This document shows positions 29,986 to 39,716 of a DNA stretch of 64,000 nucleotides, piece after piece; position 1 is the stretch's first letter; each line of letters starts with the position of its first letter. Origin of the DNA: JAZGGS01 sp963764825 (GTDB lineage Bacteria > Bacteroidota > Ignavibacteria > Ignavibacteriales > Ignavibacteriaceae); contig CAVXUA010000016.1 of the NCBI GenBank assembly GCA_963764825.1, positions 124,001 to 188,000 of the forward strand, given 5' to 3'. Both the position numbers and the translations under genes were made by a program. The notes below the pieces were generated by a model. It was not told the DNA's origin, searched no databases, and saw only the letters and a list, made by a program, of their open reading frames with translations.

Positions 29986-31006
29986 ATGAAGTTAGTTTCA
30001 TACACGATTAAGAAGAAAGATAGATTAGGAATTTTTGTTGACGGTAAGATTTATAACTTAACTGAATGCGCTGCGGGAATGGGAATGGAAATTCCCAAGA
30101 CTATGAGAAGATTCCTGCGAGGTGGGGAAGAGATGATGCAGCAGGCAAAAAAAGTAGAGAATGCAATTAAAGAAGGGAAGATATCCTCCTTTGTAGATGA
30201 CCCGAACTTAAAGTTACTTGCGCCGGTTCCGAAACCTACTTCCTGCAGAGATGGTTATGCATTCAGGCAGCATGTTGCAACGGCAAGAAGAAACCGCGGT
30301 GTAGAAATGATTCCTGAATTTGATCAGTTTCCCGGTTTTCTATTTTACAAATCATAATGCTATTTATGGTGAAGGGGAAGTTAGAGTTGAAGAAGATCAT
30401 TTCCAGAAATTAGATTTTGAACTTGAAGCTTCAGTTGTGATTGGTAAAAGAGGAAAGAATATTTCAGCAAAAGATGCAGACTCTTACATCGCCGGGTATA
30501 TGATAATGAATGATCTATCAGCAAGAGTTTTACAGATGGAAGAAATGAAATTAAACTTAGGTCCTGCTAAGGGAAAAGACTTTGCGACAATAATTGGTCC
30601 CTGGCTGGTTACCCCCGATGAATTGGAACAGTATAAAATTGAAACTCCTGCCGGGAATAAATATGATTTAAGAATGACTGCAAAGCATAACGGCAAGCTT
30701 GTTTCCAATGGAAATATGAAAGATATGAACTGGACATTTGCTGAAATTATTGAAAGAGCGTCTTACGGTGTTCGTTTACTTCCCGGGGATGTTATTGGTT
30801 CAGGAACTGTAGGAACCGGCTGTTACCTTGAGCTTAATGGAACTTGGACTCTCGAAGCAAAAGCAAAAGGTGAAGAGTTCACACCAATCTGGATTAAAGA
30901 CGGAGATGAAATGGAATTGGAAATTACCGGTTTGGGTGTTCTGAAAAACAAGTTTGTTAGAGCGAAAAAGGAAAGATCAATCTTAGCAAAGAAAAAGAAA
31001 ATTTAA
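29986..31006 (+). CDS. fahA: Fumarylacetoacetate hydrolase-family protein (one frameshift)
   Basis: Cleaves fumarylacetoacetate to fumarate and acetoacetate, the last step of tyrosine ring breakdown. The N-terminal part runs from MKLVSYTIKKKDRLGIFV to PTSCRDGYAFRQHVATARR; after a frame change at about 30348 it continues with NAIYGEGEVRVEEDHFQKLDFELEASVVIGKRGKNI (metal-binding E-E-E-type pattern), GYMIMNDLSARV, GPAKGKDFATIIGPWLVTPDEL and LLPGDVIGSGTVGTG. Repaired length is about 340 residues. The function is strengthened by its place after hppD and hmgA. Its stop overlaps the ATG of the next gene. Confidence 0.9.
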
Positions 31007-31977
31007 TGCAGCACTTCGATCCAAAAGATTTATCAGTTCCCGAAGTTCATAAATTATTGCTTGGGGGTGTCGTTCCAAGACCAATTGCTTTAGTTTCAAC
31101 AATTTCTGAAAGCGGAAGTAACAATTTATCACCTTTTTCTTTTTTCAATGCGTTTGGTGCAAATCCTCCACTTATCGCCTTCTCTCCCAATAGGAAGGGG
31201 AGAGATGGAAGCTTAAAAGATACATACAATAACCTTGTTGCCACAAAAGAATGCGTTGTTCAATCTGTTAATTACGAGATGGTTGAACAGGTAAGTTTAT
31301 CATCAACTGAATATCCACCTGATGTAGATGAATTTATTAAAAGTGGATTAACACCTATCGATTCTGAAATTGTAAAACCAAAACGCGTTAAAGAATCACC
31401 TTTCCAGATGGAATGCATGCTAAAAGAGATGAATAGCTACGGGCAGGAAGGTGGATCAGCAAACATGGCAATTTGCGAAGTGGTTAAATTTCATGTAGAT
31501 AATGATATTCTTCGTGATGGAATAATTGACCCGGTAAAAATTGATTTGGTTAGCAGAATGTCCGCTAATTACTATTCGCGTTCTTCTTTGGGAGTTTTTG
31601 AAGTTGAAAAACCAATTGGTAAAAAGTGTATAGGATACGATCTGCTTCCAGAGCATATCAAACATTCTGAAATATATAACGCAAATAATCTTGCAAGATT
31701 AGCAAATGTTGAAGAAATTCCATCTAAAAAAGATGTAGAAATTTTTATTAGAGAACTATTAGAAAATGATATAGATACATTTGAAGCAACTGTTGAATCA
31801 TTTGAAAAATTTCAAAAAGATAAAGATTGTATAAAGATGCTCCAGGCGGCAATAATTTTAGAATTGAAAGATACTGACCGGAAAAAAACTTTTATAGAAT
31901 TATCAGCAAAATGTGCTCTTGAAAACGGGGATATTGATTTTGCATGGAAAGCAGCTCTCTACGCCGGACTAATTTAG
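31006..31977 (+). CDS. Flavin reductase-like FMN-binding split-barrel protein with C-terminal extension
   Basis: Intact, 323 residues. Residues 1-200 match flavin-reductase-like/DIM6-type split barrels: GGVVPRPIALVSTISESGSNNLSPFSFFNAFGANPPLIAFSP and a helix-sheet core typical of FMN binding. Residues about 215-323 form a separate charged helical region (SKKDVEIFIRELLENDIDTFEATVESFEKF) of unknown role. Start and stop are coupled to the FAH gene and followed by acetoacetyl-CoA synthetase, so it belongs to the tyrosine operon, but no step of the standard pathway needs a flavin enzyme. No maleylacetoacetate isomerase is visible; I cannot say that this protein substitutes for it. Confidence 0.8.
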   Translation: MQHFDPKDLSVPEVHKLLLGGVVPRPIALVSTISESGSNNLSPFSFFNAFGANPPLIAFSPNRKGRDGSLKDTYNNLVATKECVVQSVNYEMVEQVSLSSTEYPPDVDEFIKSGLTPIDSEIVKPKRVKESPFQMECMLKEMNSYGQEGGSANMAICEVVKFHVDNDILRDGIIDPVKIDLVSRMSANYYSRSSLGVFEVEKPIGKKCIGYDLLPEHIKHSEIYNANNLARLANVEEIPSKKDVEIFIRELLENDIDTFEATVESFEKFQKDKDCIKMLQAAIILELKDTDRKKTFIELSAKCALENGDIDFAWKAALYAGLI

Positions 31978-32013
31978 TTTTAATTTCTAACACTACCATT
32001 AACTACCTAAGCA

Positions 32014-33992
32014 ATGGCAGAACATAAAAAACCTCTCTGGATTCCCACACAAGAACGAATTGAAAACTCTAATCTTCAATCCTATATTAAATATCTTAAC
32101 GAAGAGTATGATCTTTTATTCAATAATTACCATGAACTTTACGATTGGTCTGTAAAAGAGATTGAAAATTTCTGGGAATCTATATGGAAGTTTTCTGGTT
32201 TAATTCACTCAAAAAGTTACCATACCATATTAGATGAAAGAATAATGCCCGGCGCTAATTGGTTTTCCGGGGCAAAACTAAATTTTGCGGAAAATCTATT
32301 ACGATTTAACGATGATAAAATTGCCATTATCGGCAGCAGAGAAGATAAACCAGATGTTACGCTCACATATTCCGATCTAAATAAACTGGTGGCTCAATGC
32401 AGTGCCGGATTAAAAAAGCTTGGCATTAAAAATGGGGATAGGGTGGCAGGATTCGTAACAAATATTCCTGAAACAATAATTGCTATGCTTGCGGTTACAA
32501 GTCTTGGTGCAACCTGGTCTTCGTGCTCCCCTGATTTTGGAATACAGGGTGTGTTAGACAGATTTGGGCAGATAAAACCGAAAGTATTATTCGCACTAGA
32601 AAACTATCAGTATAATGGAAAACATATAGATTGCAGAAAAAAGATTGGAGAAATTGCTGGGAGAATACCTGAAATACAAAACGTAGTTCTCATTCAGGAA
32701 TTTAATGATTTTACTACGAACTCTTCTACTAAGAATAATTTTGAGGAAGAAGAGGATAAGTTCTTATATCTCAACGAAATGCTTGATTATTCTTCAACTA
32801 AAATATCTTTTGAACAAACACCATTCGATCATCCTGTTTATATAATGTATTCTTCGGGGACAACTGGTCTGCCAAAGTGTATGGTGCACGGTGCGGGTGG
32901 AGTTCTGTTACAACATTATAAAGAGCATGTTCTTCATACAAATTTAAAAGAGACGATGTAATAACTTATTTTACAACCTGCGGATGGATGATGTGGAACT
33001 GGCTGGTTAGCTCACTTCAAGTGGGAGCAACCTTGTTTTTATACGATGGTAATCCTATGTACCCGGAGCCCGGATATTTGTGGGAAAAAATTGAAGAAAT
33101 TGGAATAACTGTTTTTGGAACAAGTCCGAAATATCTTACATCATGCCAAAAATCTGGTTTGATCCCAAAGGATCAATTCAATCTCACGTCTTTGCAATCA
33201 ATTCTTTCAACCGGTTCACCACTTACAGCTGAAAATTTTAACTGGGTCTATAATAATGTTAAAAAGGATCTTCAGCTATCATCAATTTCCGGTGGAACAG
33301 ATATTGTCTCCTGCTTTATGTTAGGTAATCCTCTACTACCAGTTTTTTCTGAAGAAATACAGTGCAGGGGATTAGGAATGAAGGTGGAATCTTTTAATGA
33401 AAAGGGTGAATGTGTGAAGGGCGAAAAGGGAGAATTGGTCTGTACAGAACCATTTCCTTCAATGCCGGTTTATTTCTGGAATGACAAGAATGATAAAAAA
33501 TATAATGATGCTTACTTTGATAAATTTCCCGGCGTTTGGGCGCATGGAGATTTTATAAAGATAACTGACTCTGGTGGAGTTGTAGTTTATGGAAGATCGG
33601 ATGCAACGTTAAACCCGGGTGGTGTAAGAATTGGAACTGCCGAAATTTACAGGATTGTTGAGGCAATGGATGAAGTAACTGACAGCGTAGTTATAGGTAA
33701 AAAGAATAATGGCGATGTTGAAGTATTGCTATTTGTGGTACTAAAAGAGGGAATAAAACTTGAGAACAAATTAATTAACCAAATAAAATTGAAGATAAGA
33801 AATAACGCAACACCACGGCATATTCCATCTGGTATTTACCAGGTGGATGAAATTCCACACACGATTAGTGGAAAAAAAGTTGAAATGGCTGTTACTAAAA
33901 TTGTGAACGGAGAAGTAGTTGAAAATAAAGATGCACTTGCAAATCCGGATTCACTCAAACAATTCTATAAATACTCAAAGAAAAAAATCTAA
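32014..33992 (+). CDS. acsA: Acetoacetyl-CoA synthetase (one frameshift)
   Basis: Adenylate-forming ligase activating acetoacetate from tyrosine breakdown. The N-terminus PLWIPTQERIENSNLQSYI is typical, then GANWFSGAKLNFAENLL, the P-loop YSSGTTGLPKCMVHGAGG (about residue 290), and after a frame change near 32955 TTCGWMMWNWLVSSLQVGATLFLYDG, the A8 region YGRSDATLNPGGVRIGTAEIYR, and the C-terminal Lys in TISGKKVEMAVTKIVNGE. About 660 residues, the family norm. Closes the tyrosine operon. A remnant of a second copy of its 3' end lies at 39583-39702. Confidence 0.93.
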
Positions 33993-34230
33993 ATATAAAG
34001 GGAACTGCCAAAATCCCGCCTATGTCTTACTGTAATTTCGTTATCCTCAACTATAAATTTGAAAATTGTAATACAAACTTTCCTTGATTCTCTCCCTGAA
34101 CAGGTATAAGTTTCTTGTGTAATTAATGGTATTTGCTTTTTAAGTGGCACTGCTTTTCTGGGGCGCCGCTTATTGGCAGCGCCGTTATAAGAAAAAATAA
34201 TCCATTTAATATAATTCGAGGTTAATTAAA
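33993..34230. other. Junction after acsA with GC-rich hairpin
   Basis: The 238 bases between acsA and the TIR gene contain a GC-rich inverted repeat, GGCGCCGCT / GGCAGCGCC, at about 34170-34191, standing out in AT-rich surroundings. It has no T tract on either strand, so it is not a standard terminator. The minus strand stays open for about 70 codons (34215 down to 33996, with QIPLITQETYTCSGRESRK) but has no start codon. It may be the tail of an old gene; evidence is thin. Confidence 0.35.
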
Positions 34231-35019
34231 ATGAGTATTAATTTCTTTATTAGTTATACTGATAAAGATAAGAAAAAGATGGAAGCACTCAGCAAAGCCA
34301 TAGATAAAGCTAAAAAATCATTTCATCCAATTATTGTCTCAAAAAGTCATGCTCCTCTAGTTCCACTTTCAGATAAAGTTATTAATGGCATTAATACATC
34401 ACATTTTATTATACCGATAATTAGCTCTAGTTCTATCCAGAACCAATGGGTTAACCAAGAAATTGGATATGCAAAAGCTAAAAATTTGAAAATATTCCCG
34501 ATTGTTGATAAATCTATAATAAATCACTTAAAGGGTTTTATTAATGACCAAATGGATCTACCATTTAGGTATGATCCACATAAATCTAATAAAAGAAAGG
34601 AAGCTGCCAACTTTCGGAAATGTTATAATGAACTCATTTCTTATCTTCTCGAATCAATTATAGAGAATATATTTTATTCAAGAATAACCCCTAAGCGGAT
34701 TAAACAAGGTGATGAATATAAAACCTTAGTTCAATTTAATGGTTATCTAAGAAATGGATTTTTTGACAATTATATTCAGCATTTAGAATCAAAATGGACC
34801 ACATGGAACTGGGATAAGAGTACTTTAAATAATATTGATCATACATCACCAGGTAAATTGCACGGAAAAGTAAATATAAAATCTACATTCAAATGGTCTA
34901 CTGAAAATTGGCCAATTGGTAATTATAGAATATATGTGAGGGTTTATGATCACATAATACCTGGCCAAATTGGTAGAAAGATGATTGCTGAAAAAGTTCA
35001 CGATTTTGAAGTTTATTGA
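34231..35019 (+). CDS. TIR-domain protein with C-terminal beta-rich domain
   Basis: Intact, 262 residues. Residues 1-145 are a TIR domain: INFFISYTDKDKKKMEAL (box 1), a DKVINGINTSHFIIPIISSSSI strand-helix, and WVNQEIGYAKAK with Glu77 at the position of the catalytic Glu of NAD-cleaving TIRs. Residues about 160-262 are beta-rich (DEYKTLVQFNGYLRNGFF, GKVNIKSTFKWSTENWPIGNYRIYVRVYDH), like a small sandwich of the kind that senses a ligand. I do not know this fusion as a named family. The next gene is an HNH-type protein 13 bases on. A two-gene immune module is possible; enzymatic activity is not shown by sequence alone. Confidence 0.8.
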   Translation: MSINFFISYTDKDKKKMEALSKAIDKAKKSFHPIIVSKSHAPLVPLSDKVINGINTSHFIIPIISSSSIQNQWVNQEIGYAKAKNLKIFPIVDKSIINHLKGFINDQMDLPFRYDPHKSNKRKEAANFRKCYNELISYLLESIIENIFYSRITPKRIKQGDEYKTLVQFNGYLRNGFFDNYIQHLESKWTTWNWDKSTLNNIDHTSPGKLHGKVNIKSTFKWSTENWPIGNYRIYVRVYDHIIPGQIGRKMIAEKVHDFEVY

Positions 35020-35032
35020 ATAGATAGATGTA

Positions 35033-35512
35033 ATGAAAAAAAGACAAGCAATATCTGACTATATTAGATCACTATTAAAGGCAGAAATACTAAATAGATG
35101 TCCATTATGTGGAATATTTGAGTTAACCGAAAAACCATTCACAGATCATCATATTAATAATGATTCGTCTATTTCCGAATATTATAATTTGATTAGAATT
35201 TGTAAGGTTTGCCATGATGATTTAACTGAATATAAAGAAGACTCAAAAAGGACTAGAAAAGTTAAACAGGTTAAAAAAGATTTATTTAGAAACCTAATTG
35301 GTAGTGCTTCTTATGAAGTATTATTGCTAGCTTCTCAGCACGATATTACTTCAACTTTACCATGTTTAGCTAATACATTATTAAAATTAGACTTAGTTTC
35401 TGTTAAACAGGAAAATCCATTTAAAGTGGGTTTAGCTTGTCACCCAACAATTACTGATTATGCTATAACAGATAAGGGTAAAAAACTAGTTGTTGATCTT
35501 AATCTAAAATAA
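35033..35512 (+). CDS. HNH-like zinc protein with possible winged-helix C-terminus
   Basis: Intact, 159 residues, 13 bases after the TIR gene and probably co-transcribed. Residues 23-61 have CPLCG, then DHHINND, then ICKVCHDDL: two CxxC knuckles around a DHH and a final His, the layout of zinc-containing HNH nucleases. Residues about 95-155 (EVLLLASQHDITSTLPCLANTLLKLDLVSV...DYAITDKGKKLV) look like a winged helix. It may cut or bind DNA. No name recognised. Possible effector or partner of the TIR protein. Confidence 0.65.
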   Translation: MKKRQAISDYIRSLLKAEILNRCPLCGIFELTEKPFTDHHINNDSSISEYYNLIRICKVCHDDLTEYKEDSKRTRKVKQVKKDLFRNLIGSASYEVLLLASQHDITSTLPCLANTLLKLDLVSVKQENPFKVGLACHPTITDYAITDKGKKLVVDLNLK

Positions 35513-35556
35513 AAATTGCTACATAACCCACAACTCAACCCGATCATAAATTTCTT

Positions 35557-36534
35557 ATGAAAGCAATCACATACACACAATACGGACCGCCGGAAGTTCT
35601 TCAACTCAAAGAAGTTGAAAAACCAGCACCCAAAGAAAATGAAGTGCTGGTAAAAGTTTTTGCCACAGCAGTTAACGATTACGATTGGAGTATGGTTAGA
35701 GGTAAGCCTTATCTGTATCGTTTAATGTTTGGTATTATTAAACCAAAGAAAAAAATACCAGGGATGGAACTGGCTGGTACTATTGAAGCGCTCGGCACAA
35801 ACGCTACGTTATTTAAGGTAGAAGATGCAGTATATGGAGATATTTCAGGATATGGTTTTGGCAGTTTTGCAGAATATATTTGCATCAATGAAAAGGCCTT
35901 AATACTCAAGCCCGGTAAGATGAGCTTTGAACAAGCTGCATCTATCCCGCATGCAGCGATGCTGGCAGTTCAGGGACTAATTGATATTGGAAAGGTTCAA
36001 AAAGAACAGAAGATTTTGATTAATGGAGCAGGTGGAGGTTTTGGTACGTTTGGTTTACAAATCGCTAAGTTATATAGTGTTGAAATAACAGGAGTGGATA
36101 CTGGTGACAAGCTTAACATGATGAAGTCGATCGGTTTTGATCATGTAATTGATTATAGGAAAGAGGATTTTACTAAAAATGGGCTGCGTTACGACTTGAT
36201 CCTGGACGCCAAGACAAATCGCTCTACTTTCGATTATTTACGTTCACTAGGGCCCAACGGTAGATATGTAACTGTTGGCGGGACTACATCCCGACTCCTC
36301 CAGGCTTTTTTTCTGGGGCCACTAATACGTCGCTTCAATAAAAAGAGCATCAGCATTGTTGCACTAAAACCTAACAAGGATTTAGATTACATCAACGAAC
36401 TTTTTGAAGCAGGTAAAATCAAACCTGTGATAGATGGACCTTACAAGTTAAATGAAGTACCTGAAGCTATTCGGTATTTTGGTGAAGGGAAACACAAAGG
36501 GAAAATAGTAATAACTTTGGATGATTACTTATGA
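35557..36534 (+). CDS. MDR/zinc-type quinone oxidoreductase, copy 1
   Basis: Intact, 325 residues, medium-chain dehydrogenase/reductase of the quinone oxidoreductase class (no catalytic zinc cysteines visible). GroES-like N-terminus MKAITYTQYGPPEVLQLKEVEKPAPKENEVLVKV; Rossmann loop KILINGAGGGFGTFGLQIAK; C-terminal INELFEAGKIKPVIDGPY. NADPH-dependent reduction of an alkenal or quinone is likely. It is a tandem paralogue of the next gene, overlapping it by four bases (ATGA), and a third, truncated copy follows at 37580. Substrate unknown. Confidence 0.85.
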   Translation: MKAITYTQYGPPEVLQLKEVEKPAPKENEVLVKVFATAVNDYDWSMVRGKPYLYRLMFGIIKPKKKIPGMELAGTIEALGTNATLFKVEDAVYGDISGYGFGSFAEYICINEKALILKPGKMSFEQAASIPHAAMLAVQGLIDIGKVQKEQKILINGAGGGFGTFGLQIAKLYSVEITGVDTGDKLNMMKSIGFDHVIDYRKEDFTKNGLRYDLILDAKTNRSTFDYLRSLGPNGRYVTVGGTTSRLLQAFFLGPLIRRFNKKSISIVALKPNKDLDYINELFEAGKIKPVIDGPYKLNEVPEAIRYFGEGKHKGKIVITLDDYL

Positions 36535-37517
36535 AAGCGATTGTATACACAAAATACGGCTCACCGGAAGTTCTTCAGCTTAAAGAAGTTGAAAAACCAG
36601 CTCCTAAAGAAAATGAAGTACTGGTAAAAGTTATTGCTGCATCTGCAAACCCCGCAGACTGGCATATGATAAGAGGAGAACCAAAATTTGCCCGATTAGT
36701 TTTCGGATTGACCAAACCAAAAAATATAATTCCCGGAATCGACATTGCAGGAAAAGTTGAAGCAGTTGGCAAAAATATACAAGAGTTTCGTCTTGGCGAT
36801 GAAGTATTCGGAGCTTGCGGTTGGGGTGGAGCTTTTGCCGAATATGTGTGCGTTACTGAAAAGAGCTTGGTACTGAAACCGGCTAATATTTCTTTTGAAG
36901 AAGGTGCAAGCATATCAGTGGCCGCAATGAGTGCACTCCAGGGTCTTCGCGACAAAGGAAACATTCAGTCCGGTCAAAAAGTTTTAATTAATGGTGCATC
37001 GGGTGGTGTGGGGACGTTTGCAGTTCAACTTGCAAAATATTTCGGAGCTGAAGTTACCGGAGTATGCAGTACGAGGAATATGGATCTTGTACAATCTATT
37101 GGAGCAGACAAAGTTATTGATTATACTAAAGAAGATTTCACCAACACTGCGCAGAAGTTTGATCTGATAATTGATAATGTTGCAAATCGTTCCGTCACTG
37201 ATCTTAAGCGTGCATTAAATCCTAATGGGCTTTGTGTCATCATTGGATTTTCATCCTTGTCTCGAATGTTTCAGCATATGTTCCTCGGTCCATCAGTTTC
37301 AATGATAGGGAACAAGAAAATCGTTGGGTTAGGGACGGCGAAACCAAACAAAAAAGATCTGGATTTTCTGAAGGAGCTTCTTGAATCCGGAAAGATCAAA
37401 CCTGTTATTGACCGTAATTATACTTTAAGTGAAGTTCCTGAAGCTATACGTTATCTTGAAGAAGGACACGCTCGGGGAAAAGTAGTAATAACTATAGAAC
37501 ACAGTAACAAAGTATAA
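36531..37517 (+). CDS. MDR/zinc-type quinone oxidoreductase, copy 2
   Basis: Intact, 328 residues and closely related to copy 1: MKAIVYTKYGSPEVLQLKEVEKPAPKENEVLVKV, the nucleotide loop KVLINGASGGVGTFAVQLAK, and the same ending RYLEEGHARGKVVI. Here the Rossmann loop has the usual GASGGVG form, whereas copy 1 has GAGGGFG. Tandem duplication followed by divergence is the simplest reading. Both genes sit in the accessory block. Confidence 0.88.
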   Translation: MKAIVYTKYGSPEVLQLKEVEKPAPKENEVLVKVIAASANPADWHMIRGEPKFARLVFGLTKPKNIIPGIDIAGKVEAVGKNIQEFRLGDEVFGACGWGGAFAEYVCVTEKSLVLKPANISFEEGASISVAAMSALQGLRDKGNIQSGQKVLINGASGGVGTFAVQLAKYFGAEVTGVCSTRNMDLVQSIGADKVIDYTKEDFTNTAQKFDLIIDNVANRSVTDLKRALNPNGLCVIIGFSSLSRMFQHMFLGPSVSMIGNKKIVGLGTAKPNKKDLDFLKELLESGKIKPVIDRNYTLSEVPEAIRYLEEGHARGKVVITIEHSNKV

Positions 37518-37579
37518 AAGACTGTTGAATATTTTTAAAAGCAATACACTTAATTAAGACTAACGGAATTTCTTCTCCC

Positions 37580-37681
37580 AATGGGATGGATTTCCAAACT
37601 CAAAGAGATAGAAAAACAAACCCCAAAGACAATGAAGTGCTGGTAAAAATATTTGCAGCAACGGTTAACCGAACCGACTGC
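37580..37681 (+). pseudogene. Truncated 5' fragment of a third MDR oxidoreductase copy
   Basis: Translating 37590-37680 in two frames gives KLKEIEKQTPK and then PKDNEVLVKIFAATVNRTDC, matching the KEVEKPAPKENEVLVKV...VN segment at residues 18-44 of the two intact copies upstream. Similarity ends at the stop codon of the minus-strand outer-membrane gene at 37682. It is a broken third tandem copy, cut off by whatever brought in the next gene. Confidence 0.75.
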
Positions 37682-39379
37682 TTATCTTTCCAAACCAACA
37701 ACCAGAAGTAGTCTAAAGCTAACTGGTTGCTGCACAGCCCAAACATTCCTCTGTGTTAAGTCAACGAGTGTAGTGCTATTGTCTGTAAGTTCGGTATTCT
37801 TTTCAAGCAAATACGCAAGTGGAAGATGCATCGTTGCAATCAACTGCAGTGGTCCCCAGCCATAAGCAAGCCCGACGTATCCTGTCATCCATGTTTCATT
37901 CTTGTAATCGTTCCTTGTATGAGTTGAGGTGAAGACGTATTCACTACCACCTTCTGGAACTGCTGAACTGCCGTATTCTTTGGTTATGAAACTGTATTTA
38001 CGCAAGAGCAGAACTGATGCGAGAGCCGAAAAGCGTCCGCTTATGTTGATGGATGTGGATGCCTCAAATCCTGTAGCGAAAAAAGTATATGTGCCCTGCG
38101 AAAAGGACTCCCACGTAGGTGTAAATCCGCGTTCATAGGGTTGAGAACTTCTGATGACTCCGTTTTCTGTTGCTCCAATTGAACCGTTCCACCGGGGAGA
38201 TGTATTATTCATATCGATCATGGAAAACTCCATCAGCAGTCCGAAATCGAAATAACTATTTCCGAATTTATAATTCAGCCAGGGATTTACCTCAATGGTA
38301 TATTCATTCTCCGAGTCGCTTCTTAGAGGCTCACTATTAGCTTGTTCGACCGTACTAATCCTGTTATTGTCGCGATCAGCATATTGCAGGAAAAACAACA
38401 GACCCAGATCGGCATCACCAATTTTCCAGAAGCGTATCTTTGAATAAGCACGTATCAGGTCATCAGCTATTTCATCTTCGTACCTATCGTCGGTGATATA
38501 TGACCCGCTGAAATTCGCGCCGGGTATTGAATCCGGCAAGCTGCTTTGCCAGTAATAGGTTTGTCCACTCTCTTTCCTGGTTCTATAGCGCACAGCCGAT
38601 TTGTGATCTTCGAATTCATAGCTCATCTGCAGATCAAGCTGTCCTCCTGAATAGAGCGTGTAATCATTGAGGAACCAGGCATCGAAATTCTGGCTGGACG
38701 TCTCGAAGATATGTGCACAGGGAGTTGTAGTCCATCCCCAGGTAAGATGATTTGATACTGTCTCTTGACCATTCTTTGTAAACCTGATTTCCGATTCCGG
38801 AGCTTCGATGTTTTTGGTCTGATATTTTGCGCTGAATCCAAAAGGGTTGCCAAAGAGATAGTTCGCGTAAATGAAGTGAAAATTGTATGAGCTTCTTAAA
38901 CCATCCGTTCGTGAAGATACAGGGATCAGCTCCATTGTTTCGTTATTACGTACGACGCCTTCAACCCGCTGTTCCATTTCTATTTGGGTGGTACCCAGTT
39001 CCAGGTAAGCCTTACCCCAATCACCAAAATTCCATATTCCACCAACACTGAACCTGTTTTGGTAGACATAAGACGAAGCTCTCATAAAGGAATTGATATC
39101 ATTTGGATCACCTGTATAACCACTAGGCACAGGGAAATCAAAGTAGTTGTAATTGCTTATGTAAGCATCATTCGGTCTTTGGCTGAGATTTGTTACATGT
39201 CCCTGCCATGGCAAAGTCTGCGGATAGAAATGGGAGAAAATAGCTCTGTTTGGCCAATACAGTATGTCGTGTGGATATGCTAAATAGGTGTAGTATCGAT
39301 TGCTTCCAATAGTGAAATGCGGATTAGCAGAAACATACGATGTAAGTAGCAACAAGAGAACGAAGACCAATTTTTTCAT
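37682..39379 (-). CDS. Putative outer-membrane beta-barrel protein
   Basis: The frame opens at 39466, but the best start is ATG 39379, with GAGGA seven bases upstream and a clean signal peptide MKKLVFVLLLLLTSYVSA. The mature protein of about 547 residues alternates aromatic and polar residues in beta strands (SFNFHFIYANYLFG, DADLGLLFFLQYADRDNNR, SYFDFGLLMEFSMIDM, TWMTGYVGLAYGWGPLQLI) and ends GLER. I recognise no family. Lines counted by eye run near 45% GC against about 30-35% for neighbours, and the frame is undamaged. With truncated genes on both sides, a transferred origin is likely. Confidence 0.65.
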   Translation of the reverse strand: MKKLVFVLLLLLTSYVSANPHFTIGSNRYYTYLAYPHDILYWPNRAIFSHFYPQTLPWQGHVTNLSQRPNDAYISNYNYFDFPVPSGYTGDPNDINSFMRASSYVYQNRFSVGGIWNFGDWGKAYLELGTTQIEMEQRVEGVVRNNETMELIPVSSRTDGLRSSYNFHFIYANYLFGNPFGFSAKYQTKNIEAPESEIRFTKNGQETVSNHLTWGWTTTPCAHIFETSSQNFDAWFLNDYTLYSGGQLDLQMSYEFEDHKSAVRYRTRKESGQTYYWQSSLPDSIPGANFSGSYITDDRYEDEIADDLIRAYSKIRFWKIGDADLGLLFFLQYADRDNNRISTVEQANSEPLRSDSENEYTIEVNPWLNYKFGNSYFDFGLLMEFSMIDMNNTSPRWNGSIGATENGVIRSSQPYERGFTPTWESFSQGTYTFFATGFEASTSINISGRFSALASVLLLRKYSFITKEYGSSAVPEGGSEYVFTSTHTRNDYKNETWMTGYVGLAYGWGPLQLIATMHLPLAYLLEKNTELTDNSTTLVDLTQRNVWAVQQPVSFRLLLVVGLER

Positions 39380-39582
39380 GGCAATTCCTCTTAAATTATC
39401 TCGACTAATATTGCTCAATAATGCACAAATTTTACACCAAAGAGAGTATTGCATTCTGCCAACCATTTGTAGTTTTTCTAAAAATGATCCATAGTAAAAA
39501 ATGGATTTGGATTGTAATTTTTACTTTTTTTGATTCATCAATTGTTTTGATACTCGATGGATGGATCAATTTTTCTTTTGAT
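39380..39582. other. Non-coding interval upstream of the barrel gene
   Basis: About 200 AT-rich bases. It should contain the barrel gene promoter on the minus strand. I see no convincing coding sequence; similarity to acetoacetyl-CoA synthetase begins only around 39583. Confidence 0.4.
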
Positions 39583-39702
39583 TCTATTAGTGTGAAAAGA
39601 AGTAGATATTGTCGTCGGTAAAATTGTTAACGGAGAGCTGGTTGATAATAAGGATGCACTAACAAACCTGGATGAACTTGATCAATTTGAGAAATACAGA
39701 TG
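39583..39702 (+). pseudogene. 3' remnant of a second acetoacetyl-CoA synthetase
   Basis: The frame reading GKIVNGELVDNKDALTNLDE then LDQFEKYR and stop at 39702 matches the C-terminus of the intact synthetase (TKIVNGEVVENKDALANPDS...KQFYKYS) at about two residues in three. A one-base shift upstream extends the match to the catalytic-lysine segment (ISVK...VDIVV against ISGKKVEMAV). The rest of the gene is absent. Its terminator survives at 39717. Either a lost paralogue or the displaced end of a gene interrupted by an insertion. Confidence 0.85.
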
Positions 39703-39716
39703 AGATGTATTAATTG

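Noticed and set aside
34170..34191. GC-rich hairpin as a terminator for acsA
   Set aside because: No T tract follows on either strand and it lies about 180 bases past the stop.
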